NCBI RefSeq assembly: GCF_000423825.1
Contig: NZ_AUIS01000007.1
Span: 1-64,000, forward strand
Length of the DNA stretch: 64,000 nucleotides
Direction: 5' to 3'
Source of the DNA: Thermithiobacillus tepidarius DSM 3134
GTDB lineage: Bacteria; Pseudomonadota; Gammaproteobacteria; Acidithiobacillales; Thermithiobacillaceae
Position numbers and translations under genes: made by a program. The notes beneath the pieces are model-generated. The model worked only from the letters and a program-made list of their open reading frames with translations. It had not been told where the DNA came from and made no database searches. The first letter of the stretch is position 1. Each line of letters begins with the position of its first letter. Of this stretch, positions 25,709-35,939 are shown one piece after another.

Positions 25709-27976
25709 TCAGATCTGGATCTGCACCCGCAGCGGAGCGCCGTCCACGCCCAGCACCTCCACATTGGCCCGCTCGCCCTTGCGGAAGAATTGCAGGTCGA
25801 GCCGCGTGTTGCCGATGCGCAGGTTGGACAGGCGCACACTGGGCAGCCAAGCCGGCAGGCAGGGCTGCTGGATGTCCAGGCGGCCCTCCGGCACGTTGGG
25901 CTGCAGACCCAGGAAAGAGCGCAGCAACAGAAACCAGGTGGCGCTGGCCCAGGCCTGCGGCGTGCACGCCACCGGGTAGCGCACCGGGAAGCTGGCCTCC
26001 TGCGGGCCAATGCCGCAGAAAAGCTCGGGCAGGCGCAGATGCTCGAAGCTCTGCGCGGCCTGGAACAGGGAGTCGAAGAGGGCCAGCGCCTGCGCCTGCA
26101 TGTCGTAGTTGGCCAAGCCTTGGGCGATGAGCGAGTTGTCGTGGGGCCAGACGGAGCCGTTGTGATAGCTCAGCGGATTGTAGGCCTTCTGCATGGGGGC
26201 CAGGGTGCGGATGCCCCAGCCGTTGAAGAGCTCCTGGCCCATCAGGTGCTGGGCCAGGAGCCGTGCCCGCTGCGGCTCGATGGCGCGGCTGAAGAGCAGG
26301 TGGCCGGGATTGGAGGTCAGCGTCGGCAGCGCCCGTTTCTGGCCATCCAGCGCCAGGGCGTAGAATTGCTGGTTGGGCAGCCAGAAGTGGTCCTCGATGC
26401 GGCGCATCAGCTCGCGGGCACGCGCCTCCCACTGTCGGGCGGCGGTCTCGTCGCGCGCCAGCTCCCGCAGCAGGTTGCCCAGCCGGCGGAAGGCGTCGGC
26501 GGCATAGCCCTGCACCTCGACCAGCGCGATGGGCGGCTCGGCGAAGCGGTATTCCGGCCAGGGCACGCCGTCGAAGGAATCCTTCCAGCCCTGGTTGGCC
26601 AGCCCCATGCCGCCGGCGGCGCCCTGGTACTCAATGAAGCCGTCGCCGTCCGGATCGCCGCCCCACGGCTCCGTGCTGATCAGCCACTCCGCCGCCGCCA
26701 CCGCGGCGGGCAGCAGGCTGCGCACCATGTCGCCATCGCCTGTCCAGCGCCAGTACTCCTCCAGCAGCACGATGAAGAGCGGCGTGGCATCGATGGTGCC
26801 GTAGTAAGGGGTATGGCGGATCATGCCGATGCGGGCCAGCTCGCCGTAGCGCATCTCGTGCATGATCTTGCCCGGCGCCTCCTCGCGGAACGCGTCCACC
26901 TGCTTGCCCTGGTAGTGGGCCAGGAACTGCAGGGTGTCGCGGGCCAGCTGCGGATTCACCAGCAGCGACTGGAAGGCGGTGATCAGCGCGTCGCGGCCAA
27001 AGGGAGCCACGTACCACGGCACGCCGGCGGCAATGATGCGCCGGCCGTCGTCCTCCAGGATCAAGGCTTTCAGGTCGGCCCGCGCTTGGTGAAGGGCCGA
27101 ATCGAAGAACTCGTCCGCCGTATCGAAATCGGTGCACTGCTGCTCCCATAGATGATAAGCGGAAGCCACCACGCGCTCCCGATCGGCGAAGGACGCGGCC
27201 GGCGGCAGCACGGCCTCCGGTGAAGCGCCCACATGGGGCACCGCCATCACCTCCAGATCCACCTGCTCGGCCGGCTCCAGGCTCAGCTCCCAGCGCGCGT
27301 GCCGACCGTCCAGCACGGCGGGCGCCGGGGAAAAGCACAGGGTGCTGCGGTAATAGAGCTCGTCCAGTCCACGGTAGGTGAGCCGGACCTGATTGCCATT
27401 CACCTGCGGTTCGAAGAATTGGCCGCGCTGCTCCCGCTCCAGGCCGCGCGCCTCGAAAAGATCGGCGAAGTCTGCCGCGAACCAGATTTCCAACCATAAA
27501 TGAATGCGGTGCGGCAGATAGTTGATCACGCGCAGGTGGTCGGCGAAGACGTCGGTGATCACCTGGCGCCGCTGCACGTGCATGAAGTTCTGCGCGCGCC
27601 AGTCCGGCGGTTCGTCGGTGGCGAAGCCGTCGTAGAGGGACAGATCGATCTGGCTGACGTAATGGGTGGAGACGTTGCTCGACAGCTCGGCGGAGGTCTC
27701 GCCCGGCAACTTCAGCTCATAGAAGCTCAAAAAGCGCGTGTCCCGGTAAAAGAGTCCCAGCTCCGCCGCCCCCGGCGGGGTGACGTTGCCCCGTCCGTTG
27801 AGCACGGCGAACATGCTGCCGCGCTTGAGCACCAGCTTGCGGCCCGTGCCCACGTCGGGACCTTCGGCGGGCGGCACCCAACCGAAGACCTGCTCCAGCG
27901 GAATGGGAATCAGCCGGTCCGCCTCCGCGGCGGCCCGGCTTTCGCGATCGTGCTTGGCGTTGGGAACGTCATTCAT
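25709..27976 (-). CDS. Glycogen debranching enzyme (amylo-alpha-1,6-glucosidase family)
   Basis: This 755-aa cytoplasmic protein has a glycogen-debranching N-terminal domain (GRGNVTPPGAAELGLFYRDT, FLSFYELKL) followed by a GH-like alpha/alpha-barrel. The barrel includes GVPWYVAPFGRDALITAFQS, MRYGELARIGMIRHTPYYGT, GVPWPEYRFAEPPIALVEVQ and SVWPHDNSLIAQGL. This family removes alpha-1,6 branches or trims related glucans; the exact substrate of the short bacterial form is not settled. The gene follows the glycosyltransferase gene by nine bases and probably shares its transcript. Together with glgA elsewhere in the window it points to glycogen or a related glucan store. Confidence 0.86.
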   Translation of the reverse strand: MNDVPNAKHDRESRAAAEADRLIPIPLEQVFGWVPPAEGPDVGTGRKLVLKRGSMFAVLNGRGNVTPPGAAELGLFYRDTRFLSFYELKLPGETSAELSSNVSTHYVSQIDLSLYDGFATDEPPDWRAQNFMHVQRRQVITDVFADHLRVINYLPHRIHLWLEIWFAADFADLFEARGLEREQRGQFFEPQVNGNQVRLTYRGLDELYYRSTLCFSPAPAVLDGRHARWELSLEPAEQVDLEVMAVPHVGASPEAVLPPAASFADRERVVASAYHLWEQQCTDFDTADEFFDSALHQARADLKALILEDDGRRIIAAGVPWYVAPFGRDALITAFQSLLVNPQLARDTLQFLAHYQGKQVDAFREEAPGKIMHEMRYGELARIGMIRHTPYYGTIDATPLFIVLLEEYWRWTGDGDMVRSLLPAAVAAAEWLISTEPWGGDPDGDGFIEYQGAAGGMGLANQGWKDSFDGVPWPEYRFAEPPIALVEVQGYAADAFRRLGNLLRELARDETAARQWEARARELMRRIEDHFWLPNQQFYALALDGQKRALPTLTSNPGHLLFSRAIEPQRARLLAQHLMGQELFNGWGIRTLAPMQKAYNPLSYHNGSVWPHDNSLIAQGLANYDMQAQALALFDSLFQAAQSFEHLRLPELFCGIGPQEASFPVRYPVACTPQAWASATWFLLLRSFLGLQPNVPEGRLDIQQPCLPAWLPSVRLSNLRIGNTRLDLQFFRKGERANVEVLGVDGAPLRVQIQI

Positions 27977-27985
27977 GAGAACCTC

Positions 27986-29068
27986 TCAAATGGCGTTGGA
28001 GAGGAGAGGCGGCAGTTCCTGCCGCAACGCCGGCGCCCGCCGGCCGAGGATGCGGTGGTAGTAGGCAAGATGCTCGTCCACCATGCGCTCCATCCCGAAG
28101 CGGCGGACTGCATGCGCCCGGACGCGGGCGCGGTCCAGGCGGGCGAGATCCGGGACGCGGGTGATCATCTCGTCCAGGTCGCGCACGATGAAGCCGGTAA
28201 CCCCCTCGTCCACCACCTCGGGCACGCTGCCGCGCCCGAAGGCCAGCACGGGCGTACCGCACAGCATGGCCTCGATCATCACCAAGCCGAAAGGTTCCTC
28301 CCACTGGATGGGAAAGAGCAGACCCAGGGCGCCACCCAGCAGCGCCGTCTTGCGTGGATGATCGACCGGCCCCAGGTACTCCACCCCCGGCTCGCGCAGG
28401 CGCCGCTGCAGCGCTTCCGCCAGATGCATCTCATTGGCCGGCCAGTCCTCTCGATGCAACCGGCCGGCGATGCGCAGCGGCAAGCCGGCGCGCCGCGCCA
28501 CCTCGATGGCCTCTGCAGCGCCCTTGTATGGCGCGAAGCGGCCCAGGAAGGCCAGGTAATCACCGGCCTGCGGCTGGAAGGGATAGCGCTCCGCCTGCAG
28601 GCCGTGGTGGATCGTGTGCGCCCGGGGCAGCGGCACTTCCAAGGCGCGCTGCCGCTCGCTGATGAACACGTAGTGGGCCTCCGGGTGGCGCAGATACACT
28701 TGGCTCAGGCTCGCCTCGGCGCAATGATGCACGGTGTACACTAGCGGGATATCCGCCGCCAGCGTGCCCAGTTGAATGGCGGTGACACCGTGGGCATGGA
28801 TGATGTCGAAGGGCGGCTGTCTGCTCAGAATGTCGCGATAGGCGTAGGTGACGTGCTCCACCTCGTTCATCGGGGACGGCGGCCATACGGCCTGATCGAA
28901 ACAGTATTTCAGGGTGGCGGAAGTCTTGCTGTCGCCGGTGGCGTAGAGCACCACCTCGTGGCCGCGTCTGGCGTAGCCTTCGGCCAGCTCGTAAGCGATC
29001 AGCTCGGTACCACCATAGTTGGAAGGCGGGCATGCGACGAAGGGCGTGCTGATCAAGGCGATTCGCAT
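27986..29068 (-). CDS. GT4-family glycosyltransferase
   Basis: This 360-aa GT-B enzyme begins [20 protein letters not shown], with the [20 protein letters not shown] acceptor-side loop. The C-terminal donor half has [40 protein letters not shown], and the [20 protein letters not shown] signature with the Glu pair of GT4 enzymes. The start ATG 29068 is preceded by GAGAGGATTTCC; longer upstream frames are noncoding in character. The neighbouring debranching enzyme suggests a glucan, trehalose or glucosyl-compatible-solute role, but donor and acceptor are not determined. Confidence 0.88.
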   Translation of the reverse strand: MRIALISTPFVACPPSNYGGTELIAYELAEGYARRGHEVVLYATGDSKTSATLKYCFDQAVWPPSPMNEVEHVTYAYRDILSRQPPFDIIHAHGVTAIQLGTLAADIPLVYTVHHCAEASLSQVYLRHPEAHYVFISERQRALEVPLPRAHTIHHGLQAERYPFQPQAGDYLAFLGRFAPYKGAAEAIEVARRAGLPLRIAGRLHREDWPANEMHLAEALQRRLREPGVEYLGPVDHPRKTALLGGALGLLFPIQWEEPFGLVMIEAMLCGTPVLAFGRGSVPEVVDEGVTGFIVRDLDEMITRVPDLARLDRARVRAHAVRRFGMERMVDEHLAYYHRILGRRAPALRQELPPLLSNAI

Positions 29069-29474
29069 GGAAATCCTCTCTTTTCCGGTCGTTGAGCGAT
29101 TCCCCCCTGTTTGGATGAGATTTTTATTTAGAAGATGGCAAGCCGCCGTTCCATTCAGGATACCGGCACGCAATATGATTCCATCAAGATGCCGCCGCAG
29201 AATCCGACCAAAGCCGGAATAGCATGCTGAACTTGCCACGCCGATAAAAGTCGAAAGCGGCTGCTTTCCTGCATGGATCGCACCGCCCGCGGCGCTCCTC
29301 CGATCCACGGCAAACGCTCATGGGCTTCTCATGCTACGACAGCGGCAGGCGGCGGAAATTCAGGGACGGATCATTTACAAAAATTGACAATTTCCAAATG
29401 AACGAGAAAAATCCCCGTTTTGACATGCTTTTCCAGCGCACGCAGCGCTTGCCCCGGCGTGGAGATACGAACAA
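29069..29474. promoter_or_regulatory. Divergent promoter region, GT4 / MscS
   Basis: This 406-bp gap lies between divergent genes and is more AT-rich than its surroundings, especially 29115-29180 and 29365-29420. Both promoters should lie here. No convincing operator palindrome or small gene was found. Confidence 0.5.
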
Positions 29475-30554
29475 ATGCGCGTCAAACTGATTAAAAGCAT
29501 ACCCAGACTGCCTCTTTCCAGCGTACTGTGGACGGCGCTCGCCTTCGTCGCCGTCATGGCCCTGGCGGCGGTGGAGAAGTACTATGACCTGCCCAACACC
29601 TGGGTGACGATCCTGCGCGCGCTGATCGTGGTGCTCGTCGGCCTGCGCATCATCCGGAACATCGAAGCCACCCTGGCGCGCAAGCGCGCCGCCGCGCTGT
29701 CCAAGGTCATCGCCGGCGAGGAGACGAGCCTCAGCGCGCTGTCCTGGCAGGATTCGGTCACCGGCATCTACATCACGCGCCTGCTCCTCTACGCAGTTCT
29801 GGCGCTCGTGACCATCTTCGCCGTGGGCGGCACGCTGAGCGGCTTCGTCGTCGGCGGCACCCTGGTCTCGGTCATGCTCGGCGTGGCCGGCCAGTCCTTT
29901 TTCGCCAATTTCTTCGGCGGCCTGGCCATCGCCATCTTCAAGCCCTTCGAGATCGGCGACCACATCCAGCTCGTCGCCGGCCAGTTGCCCATCGTCATCG
30001 AATCCTATCCGCACCCCACCCGCGCCCAGGGCTACCAGGGCATCATCCGCGACATCAACCTCTTCTACACCGAACTGCGCCTGGACAGCGGCCAACTGCT
30101 GCGCGTGCCGAACGGCATCGTCATCAATGCCGGCGTGCTGAAGGCCGATCCCAACGACTGGGTGCGGGTACATTTCCGCTTCGACGTGGATGCCGGCCTG
30201 GATGCCCAGCAGGTCTTGCAGGGACTGAGCGAGGCCGCCGCCGAACATTTCAGCCCCGCCGAAGCGGCGGATGTGCCGCCCGCACTGCCGGGCACCCGCA
30301 ACCACTCCGCACGGCAGCCGGCAGGACCGGACAACGCGCACGCCGCGGCGAACGCCCACGACCGGCTGGTGGCTGCCATGGAAAACCAGAATCTGAAGCA
30401 GCTCGGCTGGCAGCCGCCCGAGGTGGCCATCGTCGACGTCAGCCCGAGCGCGATCAGCATCGAGGTGCGCGCGTCCGTCCCCCACCGCAAGCGTCTGCTG
30501 TGCAAGGAGGACTTTTTCCTCGCCGCCCTGCCCCACCTGCGCAAGCCGGCCTGA
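29475..30554 (+). CDS. MscS-family mechanosensitive channel
   Basis: This 359-aa inner-membrane channel protein has about four hydrophobic N-terminal segments, then the MscS pore helix GGTLVSVMLGVAGQSFFANF and the beta-domain entry IAIFKPFEIGDHIQLV. The strands INLFYTELRLDSGQLLRVPN and the C-terminal alpha/beta domain follow. The loop after 30240 is long and Ala/Pro-rich (about residues 255-300). It would release small solutes when turgor rises, and the adjacent glucan genes may affect the same osmotic balance. The ATG at 29475 lacks a strong ribosome binding site. Confidence 0.88.
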   Translation: MRVKLIKSIPRLPLSSVLWTALAFVAVMALAAVEKYYDLPNTWVTILRALIVVLVGLRIIRNIEATLARKRAAALSKVIAGEETSLSALSWQDSVTGIYITRLLLYAVLALVTIFAVGGTLSGFVVGGTLVSVMLGVAGQSFFANFFGGLAIAIFKPFEIGDHIQLVAGQLPIVIESYPHPTRAQGYQGIIRDINLFYTELRLDSGQLLRVPNGIVINAGVLKADPNDWVRVHFRFDVDAGLDAQQVLQGLSEAAAEHFSPAEAADVPPALPGTRNHSARQPAGPDNAHAAANAHDRLVAAMENQNLKQLGWQPPEVAIVDVSPSAISIEVRASVPHRKRLLCKEDFFLAALPHLRKPA

Positions 30555-30666
30555 GCCCCGGGCGCTCCCGACGCGGCGGCTGCCGCCTTCCCCCTGCCCG
30601 CGCGGTCCCGACGCGGCAGCTACGCAGATTGCCGAAAGACCCCCGCTACTGCTAATGTAACGGCCC

Positions 30667-32697
30667 ATGAAAACACCACGCAAACTGCTCGTCACCAGCG
30701 CTCTGCCCTACGCCAACGGCGCCATCCATCTCGGCCATCTGGTGGAATACATCCAGACGGACATCTGGGTGCGCTACCACCGGCTGTGCGGCCACGACTG
30801 CGTGTACGTTTGCGCCGACGACACCCACGGCACGCCGATCATGATCCGGGCGCAGAACGAGGGCATCACGCCCGAGGCCCTGGTGGCGCGCGTGCACGGC
30901 GAGCACCTGCGCGACTTCCAAGCCTTCGGCATCGGCTTCGACCTGTATTACACCACCCACTCGCCGGAAAACCGCGCGCTGTCCGTCGCCATCTATCTGG
31001 CCCTCAAGGAGGCCGGGCACATCGCCGTGCGCACCATCGAGCAGGCCTTCGACCCGGTCAAGGGCATGTTCCTGCCCGACCGCTTCATCCGCGGCCAATG
31101 CCCGCGCTGCGGCGCGCCGGACCAGTACGGCGACGCCTGCGAGGCCTGCGGCGCCACCTACAGCCCCACGGAGCTGGTCAACCCGGTCTCCGCCCTGTCC
31201 GGCGCCACCCCGGTGCTGAAGCATTCGGAGCACTATTTCTTCCGCCTGGCCGACTTCCAGGACTTCCTGCGCCAGTGGATCCACAGCGGCGTGCTGCAGG
31301 AAGAGGTCGCCCACAAGCTGGAGGAGTGGTTCCAGGCCGGCCTGCAGGACTGGGATATCTCCCGCGACGCGCCCTACTTCGGCTTCGAGATCCCCGACGC
31401 GCCCGGCAAATACTTCTACGTCTGGCTCGACGCGCCCATCGGCTACATGGCCGCCACCCAGCACTGGTGCGCGCAGCACGGCCGCGACTTCGACGACTAC
31501 TGGCGCCGGCCGGTGACCGAGGGCGGCGCCGAGATCTACCACTTCATCGGCAAGGACATCGTCTACTTTCATACCTTGTTCTGGCCGGCCATGCTCAAGG
31601 GCGCGGGCTACAAGCTGCCCAGCGGCATCTTCGTGCACGGCTTCCTGACCGTGGACGGCGCCAAGATGAGCAAGTCGCGCGGCACCTTCATCAACGCCGC
31701 CGCCTACCTGCGTCATTTGGACCCCGAGTACCTGCGCTACTACTACGCCACCAAGATCAGCCCGCGGGTGGAGGACATCGACCTCAACCTGGAGGACTTC
31801 GCGCTGCGGGTGAACAGCGATCTGGTGGGCAAGGTGGTGAACCTCGCCTCCCGCGCAGCCGGCTTCATCAACAAGCGCTTCGAAGGCCGGCTGGCGGCCG
31901 ATCTGGGCGAGGACGCGGACCTCTATGGTGAACTGGCCGCCGCGCGCGAGCACATCGGCGCCCTCTACGAAGCGCGCGAATACGGCAAGGCCATGCGCGA
32001 GATCATGGCCCTGGCCGACCGGGTCAACCAATACGTGGACCAGCGCGCCCCCTGGGTGCTGGCCAAGGACCCGGCCCAGGCCGAGGCCCTGCAGCGCGTC
32101 TGCACCACGACCCTCAACGCCTTCCGCGCCCTGGTCACCTATCTGGCCCCGGTGCTGCCGGACCTGGCCGGGCGCAGCGCCGCCTTCCTGAGCCTGGAGC
32201 GGCTCGATTGGGAGGGACTTGCGCAGCCCCTGCTGGACCACGCCATCCGCCCCTATGAACACCTCATGCACCGCCTGGAAACCGACCGGATCAATGCCAT
32301 GCTCGAAGACGCCAAGCAGGAACTCCCCCCCGCCGTGCCGGCGTCCGCCGGCGTGCAGCCGCCCATCAGCGACACCATCGGCATCGACGATTTCGCCAAG
32401 ATCGACCTGCGCGTGGCGCGGATCCGCAACGCCGAGCAGGTGGAGGGCGCCGACAAGCTCCTGAAGCTGACCCTGGATCTCGGCGGCGAGACCCGCACCG
32501 TCTTCGCCGGCATCAAGAGCGCCTACCGGCCCGAGGACCTCATCGGCCGGCTGACGGTCATGGTCGCCAACCTGGCGCCGCGCAAGATGAAGTTCGGCCT
32601 GTCCGAGGGCATGGTGCTGGCCGCCAGCGGCGAGGCCGGCGGCCCTTTCCTGCTGGCGCCCGACAGCGGCGCGGCGCCGGGTATGCGCATCAAATAG
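30667..32697 (+). CDS. metG: Methionyl-tRNA synthetase with C-terminal tRNA-binding domain
   Basis: This 676-aa class I synthetase charges tRNA-Met. The HIGH motif is HLGH at residues 21-24 ([11 protein letters not shown]) and the KMSKS motif is at 333-337. The zinc knuckle has CPRCG and CEACG (Cys 145, 148, 158, 161). Other family landmarks are [18 protein letters not shown] and [14 protein letters not shown]. The last 110 residues ([20 protein letters not shown] onward) are the Trbp111/Arc1p-like dimerisation and tRNA-binding domain. It is a housekeeping gene with its own upstream gap containing two near-identical short GC-rich words (TCCCGACGCGGC, twice). Confidence 0.97.
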   Translation: MKTPRKLLVTSALPYANGAIHLGHLVEYIQTDIWVRYHRLCGHDCVYVCADDTHGTPIMIRAQNEGITPEALVARVHGEHLRDFQAFGIGFDLYYTTHSPENRALSVAIYLALKEAGHIAVRTIEQAFDPVKGMFLPDRFIRGQCPRCGAPDQYGDACEACGATYSPTELVNPVSALSGATPVLKHSEHYFFRLADFQDFLRQWIHSGVLQEEVAHKLEEWFQAGLQDWDISRDAPYFGFEIPDAPGKYFYVWLDAPIGYMAATQHWCAQHGRDFDDYWRRPVTEGGAEIYHFIGKDIVYFHTLFWPAMLKGAGYKLPSGIFVHGFLTVDGAKMSKSRGTFINAAAYLRHLDPEYLRYYYATKISPRVEDIDLNLEDFALRVNSDLVGKVVNLASRAAGFINKRFEGRLAADLGEDADLYGELAAAREHIGALYEAREYGKAMREIMALADRVNQYVDQRAPWVLAKDPAQAEALQRVCTTTLNAFRALVTYLAPVLPDLAGRSAAFLSLERLDWEGLAQPLLDHAIRPYEHLMHRLETDRINAMLEDAKQELPPAVPASAGVQPPISDTIGIDDFAKIDLRVARIRNAEQVEGADKLLKLTLDLGGETRTVFAGIKSAYRPEDLIGRLTVMVANLAPRKMKFGLSEGMVLAASGEAGGPFLLAPDSGAAPGMRIK

Positions 32698-32757
32698 CCG
32701 CCTTTGCGGCAGCGGCTGCCATCACGCGGCCGATGCGGCGCCGATCCCGATGCATAC

Positions 32758-32798
32758 GGCACCGGCCCCCGGATCCATCCGGGGGCCGGTGCCTCTTG
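32758..32798 (+). terminator. Terminator after metG
   Basis: A 16-base perfect stem, GGCACCGGCCCCCGGA against TCCGGGGGCCGGTGCC, with a four-base loop is followed by TCTTGT. It separates metG from the rnf operon. Confidence 0.75.
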
Positions 32799-32894
32799 TG
32801 ACGGCGGAGATAATGCCTTAGTATTTTGCTCGGGTATTCCCGAGCACATGGCCCGGGTTGCCGTCGCGGCGATCCACTGGATTCGGGGGTTTAG

Positions 32895-33476
32895 ATGGGC
32901 GGCTACATGACCATCCTGGTCAGCACCGTGCTGGTCAACAACTTCGTGCTGGTAAAGTTTCTCGGCCTCTGCCCCTTCCTGGGGGTATCCAAGAAGCTGG
33001 AAACCGCCACCGGCATGGCGCTCGCCACCACCTTCGTGCTCACCCTGTCGGCCATCTCCAGCTGGCTGGTGGAACACTACATCCTGGATCCGCTGGGCCT
33101 CAGCTACCTGCGCACCATCGCCTTCATCCTGGTCATCGCCGCCCTGGTGCAACTGACCGAGATGGTGGTGCACAAGACGAGCCCCGTGCTCTATCAGCTG
33201 CTTGGCATCTTCCTGCCGCTGATCACCACCAACTGCGCGGTACTGGGCGTGGCGTTGCTGCTGGTGCAGGACCAGATGAGCTTCCTGGAAAGCGCGGTGT
33301 ACGGCTTCGGCGCCGCCGTGGGCTTCTCGATGGTCATGATCCTCTTTGCCGGCCTGCGCGAGCGCATCGAGGTAGCCGACGTGCCGGTGGCCTTCCGCGG
33401 CTCGGCCATCGCCCTGGTCACCGCCGGGCTCATGTCCCTGGCGTTCATGGGCTTTGCCGGCTTGGTCAAACATTAA
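32895..33476 (+). CDS. rnfA: RnfA, electron transport complex membrane subunit
   Basis: This 193-aa integral membrane protein has six predicted helices and is homologous to RnfE and NqrD/E. The start [20 protein letters not shown] and [20 protein letters not shown] match RnfA. The cysteines in GLCPF and TTNCAVLG are the conserved pair that holds the intramembrane iron-sulfur cluster with RnfE. I chose ATG 32895 because it aligns with the family start; an internal ATG at 32907 is less likely. It is the first gene of rnfABCDGE. In this context Rnf may use ion-motive force to drive electrons to low potential. Confidence 0.95.
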   Translation: MGGYMTILVSTVLVNNFVLVKFLGLCPFLGVSKKLETATGMALATTFVLTLSAISSWLVEHYILDPLGLSYLRTIAFILVIAALVQLTEMVVHKTSPVLYQLLGIFLPLITTNCAVLGVALLLVQDQMSFLESAVYGFGAAVGFSMVMILFAGLRERIEVADVPVAFRGSAIALVTAGLMSLAFMGFAGLVKH

Positions 33477-33531
33477 AGGACCTCCAGGTCCTCGGCTTGA
33501 ATTTTAACATTTGTTCATAGTCTAATGGGTT

Positions 33532-34095
33532 ATGATTAGCGCGATTCTCAGTCTGGGTCTGCTGGCACTGGCGCTGGGCCTCCTGCTCGGCTACGCCGCG
33601 GTCAAGTTTCGCGTGGACGCCGATCCCATGGTGGAAAAGATCGACGCCCTGTTGCCGCAGACCCAGTGCGGCCAGTGCGGCTACCCCGGCTGCAAGCCCT
33701 ATGCCGAAGCGGTCGCCCGCGGCGAAGCCGACATCAATCACTGCGTGCCCGGCGGCAACATGACCGTGCGCGCCTTGGCGGACCTGCTCGGCGTGGAAGC
33801 CAAGCCCCTGGATGCCGAACCCAAGCCGCCGTCCGTGGCGGTCATCGACGAAAACCGCTGCATCGGCTGCACCTTGTGCCTGCAAGCCTGTCCGGTGGAC
33901 GCCATCGTCGGCGCCGCCAAGCAGATGCATACCGTCATTGCCAAGGAGTGCACGGGCTGCGAGCTCTGCCTGGAGCCCTGTCCGGTGGACTGCATCCATA
34001 TGGAGCCCATTCCGCAAACGGCGGATAACTGGCGCTGGGGCAATCCGCAGCAGCCCCATCCCTATCCCGTCATCCCGCTGGTCAAAGCCTCCTGA
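33532..34095 (+). CDS. rnfB: RnfB, iron-sulfur subunit
   Basis: This 187-aa protein has one N-terminal membrane helix ([19 protein letters not shown]) and then a Fe-S domain with [16 protein letters not shown] and a fourth Cys in HCVPGG. Two ferredoxin-like clusters follow: [12 protein letters not shown] and [12 protein letters not shown]. This is the minimal proteobacterial RnfB arrangement. It would pass electrons from Rnf membrane subunits to soluble ferredoxin. Its stop codon shares one base with the rnfC start. Confidence 0.96.
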   Translation: MISAILSLGLLALALGLLLGYAAVKFRVDADPMVEKIDALLPQTQCGQCGYPGCKPYAEAVARGEADINHCVPGGNMTVRALADLLGVEAKPLDAEPKPPSVAVIDENRCIGCTLCLQACPVDAIVGAAKQMHTVIAKECTGCELCLEPCPVDCIHMEPIPQTADNWRWGNPQQPHPYPVIPLVKAS

Positions 34096-35891
34096 TGTTC
34101 ACGCTGCGCCGCCTCACCGCCGCGTTCTCGCCCGTTGCGCGCGAGCGCGAGGTCACGTCCGTCTACCCGGCCGGGGGCACGGCGGCGGGCGCCTTCCCGC
34201 TGCACCGCTTCCACGGCGGCATCCATCCGCCCGGCCACAAGGCGGACAGCAGCGGCAGCCCCATCGCGCCCCTCGCCCCCGAGGGCCTGCTGGTGCTGCC
34301 CCTGCAGCAGCACATCGGCCAGAGCGCCGAGCCCGTGGTAGAGGTGGGCGAGCAGGTGCTCAAGGGGCAACTGCTGGCCAAGCCGGTGGGCTACATCAGC
34401 GCCGCCCTGCACGCGCCCACCTCCGGCATCGTCGCGGCCATCGGCCCGGCCCCCACGCCGCACCCCTCCGGCCTGCCGCAGCTGGCCATCACCCTGCAGC
34501 CGGACGGCGCGGACCGTTGGATCGAGCGCCAGCCGGTGGCGGATTTCCGCAAGCTGGACCCCAGCGCCCTGCGCACCCTGATCCGCAACGCGGGCATCGT
34601 CGGCCTGGGCGGCGCCAGCTTCCCCACCGCCGTCAAGATGAACCCCGGCGAGCACCACGATCCGGTGCTCATCCTCAACGGCGCCGAATGCGAACCCTAC
34701 ATCACCTGCGATGACGCGCTGATGCGCGAACGCGCCGACGAAATCCTGCAGGGCGCCGAGATCATGCTGCACGCCCTCGGCGGCCGGCGCTGCCTCGTCG
34801 GCATCGAGGGCAACAAGCCCGAGGCCATCGCCGCCATGCGCCGTGCCGCCGCCGGGCACGCGGACATGACGGTGGTGGAAGTGCCGACCGTGTATCCCAT
34901 GGGCGGGGCCAAGCAGCTCATCGAGGCGCTCACCGGCCGCCAGATACCGGCCGGCGGGCATTCCATCGACATCGGCGTGGTCTGCGTCAACGTCGGCACC
35001 GCCTACGCCACCAAACGCGCAGTGCTGGACGGCGAGCCGCTCGTCTCACGCATCGTCACCGTCGCCGGCCATGTCCGCCAGCCGCAGAACTTCGAAGCCC
35101 CCCTGGGCCTGAGCATGGAGCGCCTCATCCAGGCCGCCGGCGGCCCGGCCGGCCCGGTGGACCGGGTACTCATGGGCGGCCCGCTCATGGGCGTGGCCCT
35201 GCACCGCACCGATGTCCCGGTGATCAAGGCGGCCAACTGCGTGCTGGTGATGGCGCCGGAACAGGCTCAGCCGGTCCACGAAGCCATGCCGTGCATCCGT
35301 TGCGCTGCCTGCGTGGAAGCCTGCCCGGCCAGCCTGATGCCGCACGATCTCTACTGGTTCGCGCGCGCCCAGAATTTCGACAAAGCGCAGGAATACAACA
35401 TCTTCGATTGCATCGAATGCGGCGCCTGCGCCTATGTCTGTCCCTCCGAGATCCCGCTGGTGCACTATTTCCGCTACGCCAAGCAGGAGATCGCCGCCAT
35501 CGAGCGCGACCGCGAGAAGGCAGACCTGGCGCGGCGCCGCAACGAGGCCCGCTTGGCTCGCATCGCTCGCGAGAAGGCCGAGGCCGAAGCCAAGCGCGCC
35601 GAAAAGATGGCTGCCATGGCCCGCACCAAGGAGGCGCAGGCCAATGCCGCGACGATAGGGGAAGCCGCGGCGGGTGCGGCTACGCCAGCCGCCACCCTGA
35701 GCCCGGAGCAGAAGGCAGCCATCGAAGCGGCCCTGGCCCGGCGGCGGGAGCGCGAGGCGGCCGCGGGCAATGCGGACAAACCGAAACACGAACTGACGCC
35801 CGAGCAATTGGCCAAGATCGAAGCGGCCAAGGCGCGCAAGGCGGCACAGACTGCCGGGCCTGCCCCGGAACGGGATACCAAGTCACAATAA
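34095..35891 (+). CDS. rnfC: RnfC, NADH-oxidising subunit
   Basis: This 598-aa peripheral subunit is predicted to bind NADH and FMN. Features in order are an N-terminal barrel-like domain (HIGQSAEPVVEVGEQVLKGQ), the NuoF-like nucleotide region with GLGGASFPTAVKM and LNGAECEPYITCDD, and two 4Fe-4S motifs, CIRCAACVEACP and CIECGACAYVCP. The last 130 residues are an Ala/Glu/Lys/Arg-rich coiled coil (from about IERDREKADLARRRNEARLA), a tail often seen in gammaproteobacterial RnfC. It follows rnfB with a one-base overlap. Confidence 0.96.
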   Translation: MFTLRRLTAAFSPVAREREVTSVYPAGGTAAGAFPLHRFHGGIHPPGHKADSSGSPIAPLAPEGLLVLPLQQHIGQSAEPVVEVGEQVLKGQLLAKPVGYISAALHAPTSGIVAAIGPAPTPHPSGLPQLAITLQPDGADRWIERQPVADFRKLDPSALRTLIRNAGIVGLGGASFPTAVKMNPGEHHDPVLILNGAECEPYITCDDALMRERADEILQGAEIMLHALGGRRCLVGIEGNKPEAIAAMRRAAAGHADMTVVEVPTVYPMGGAKQLIEALTGRQIPAGGHSIDIGVVCVNVGTAYATKRAVLDGEPLVSRIVTVAGHVRQPQNFEAPLGLSMERLIQAAGGPAGPVDRVLMGGPLMGVALHRTDVPVIKAANCVLVMAPEQAQPVHEAMPCIRCAACVEACPASLMPHDLYWFARAQNFDKAQEYNIFDCIECGACAYVCPSEIPLVHYFRYAKQEIAAIERDREKADLARRRNEARLARIAREKAEAEAKRAEKMAAMARTKEAQANAATIGEAAAGAATPAATLSPEQKAAIEAALARRREREAAAGNADKPKHELTPEQLAKIEAAKARKAAQTAGPAPERDTKSQ

Positions 35892-35939
35892 CAAGGTAAA
35901 AATGCGTTCTGCCTCTTGCCACCCCGGAGGGACCCGGCT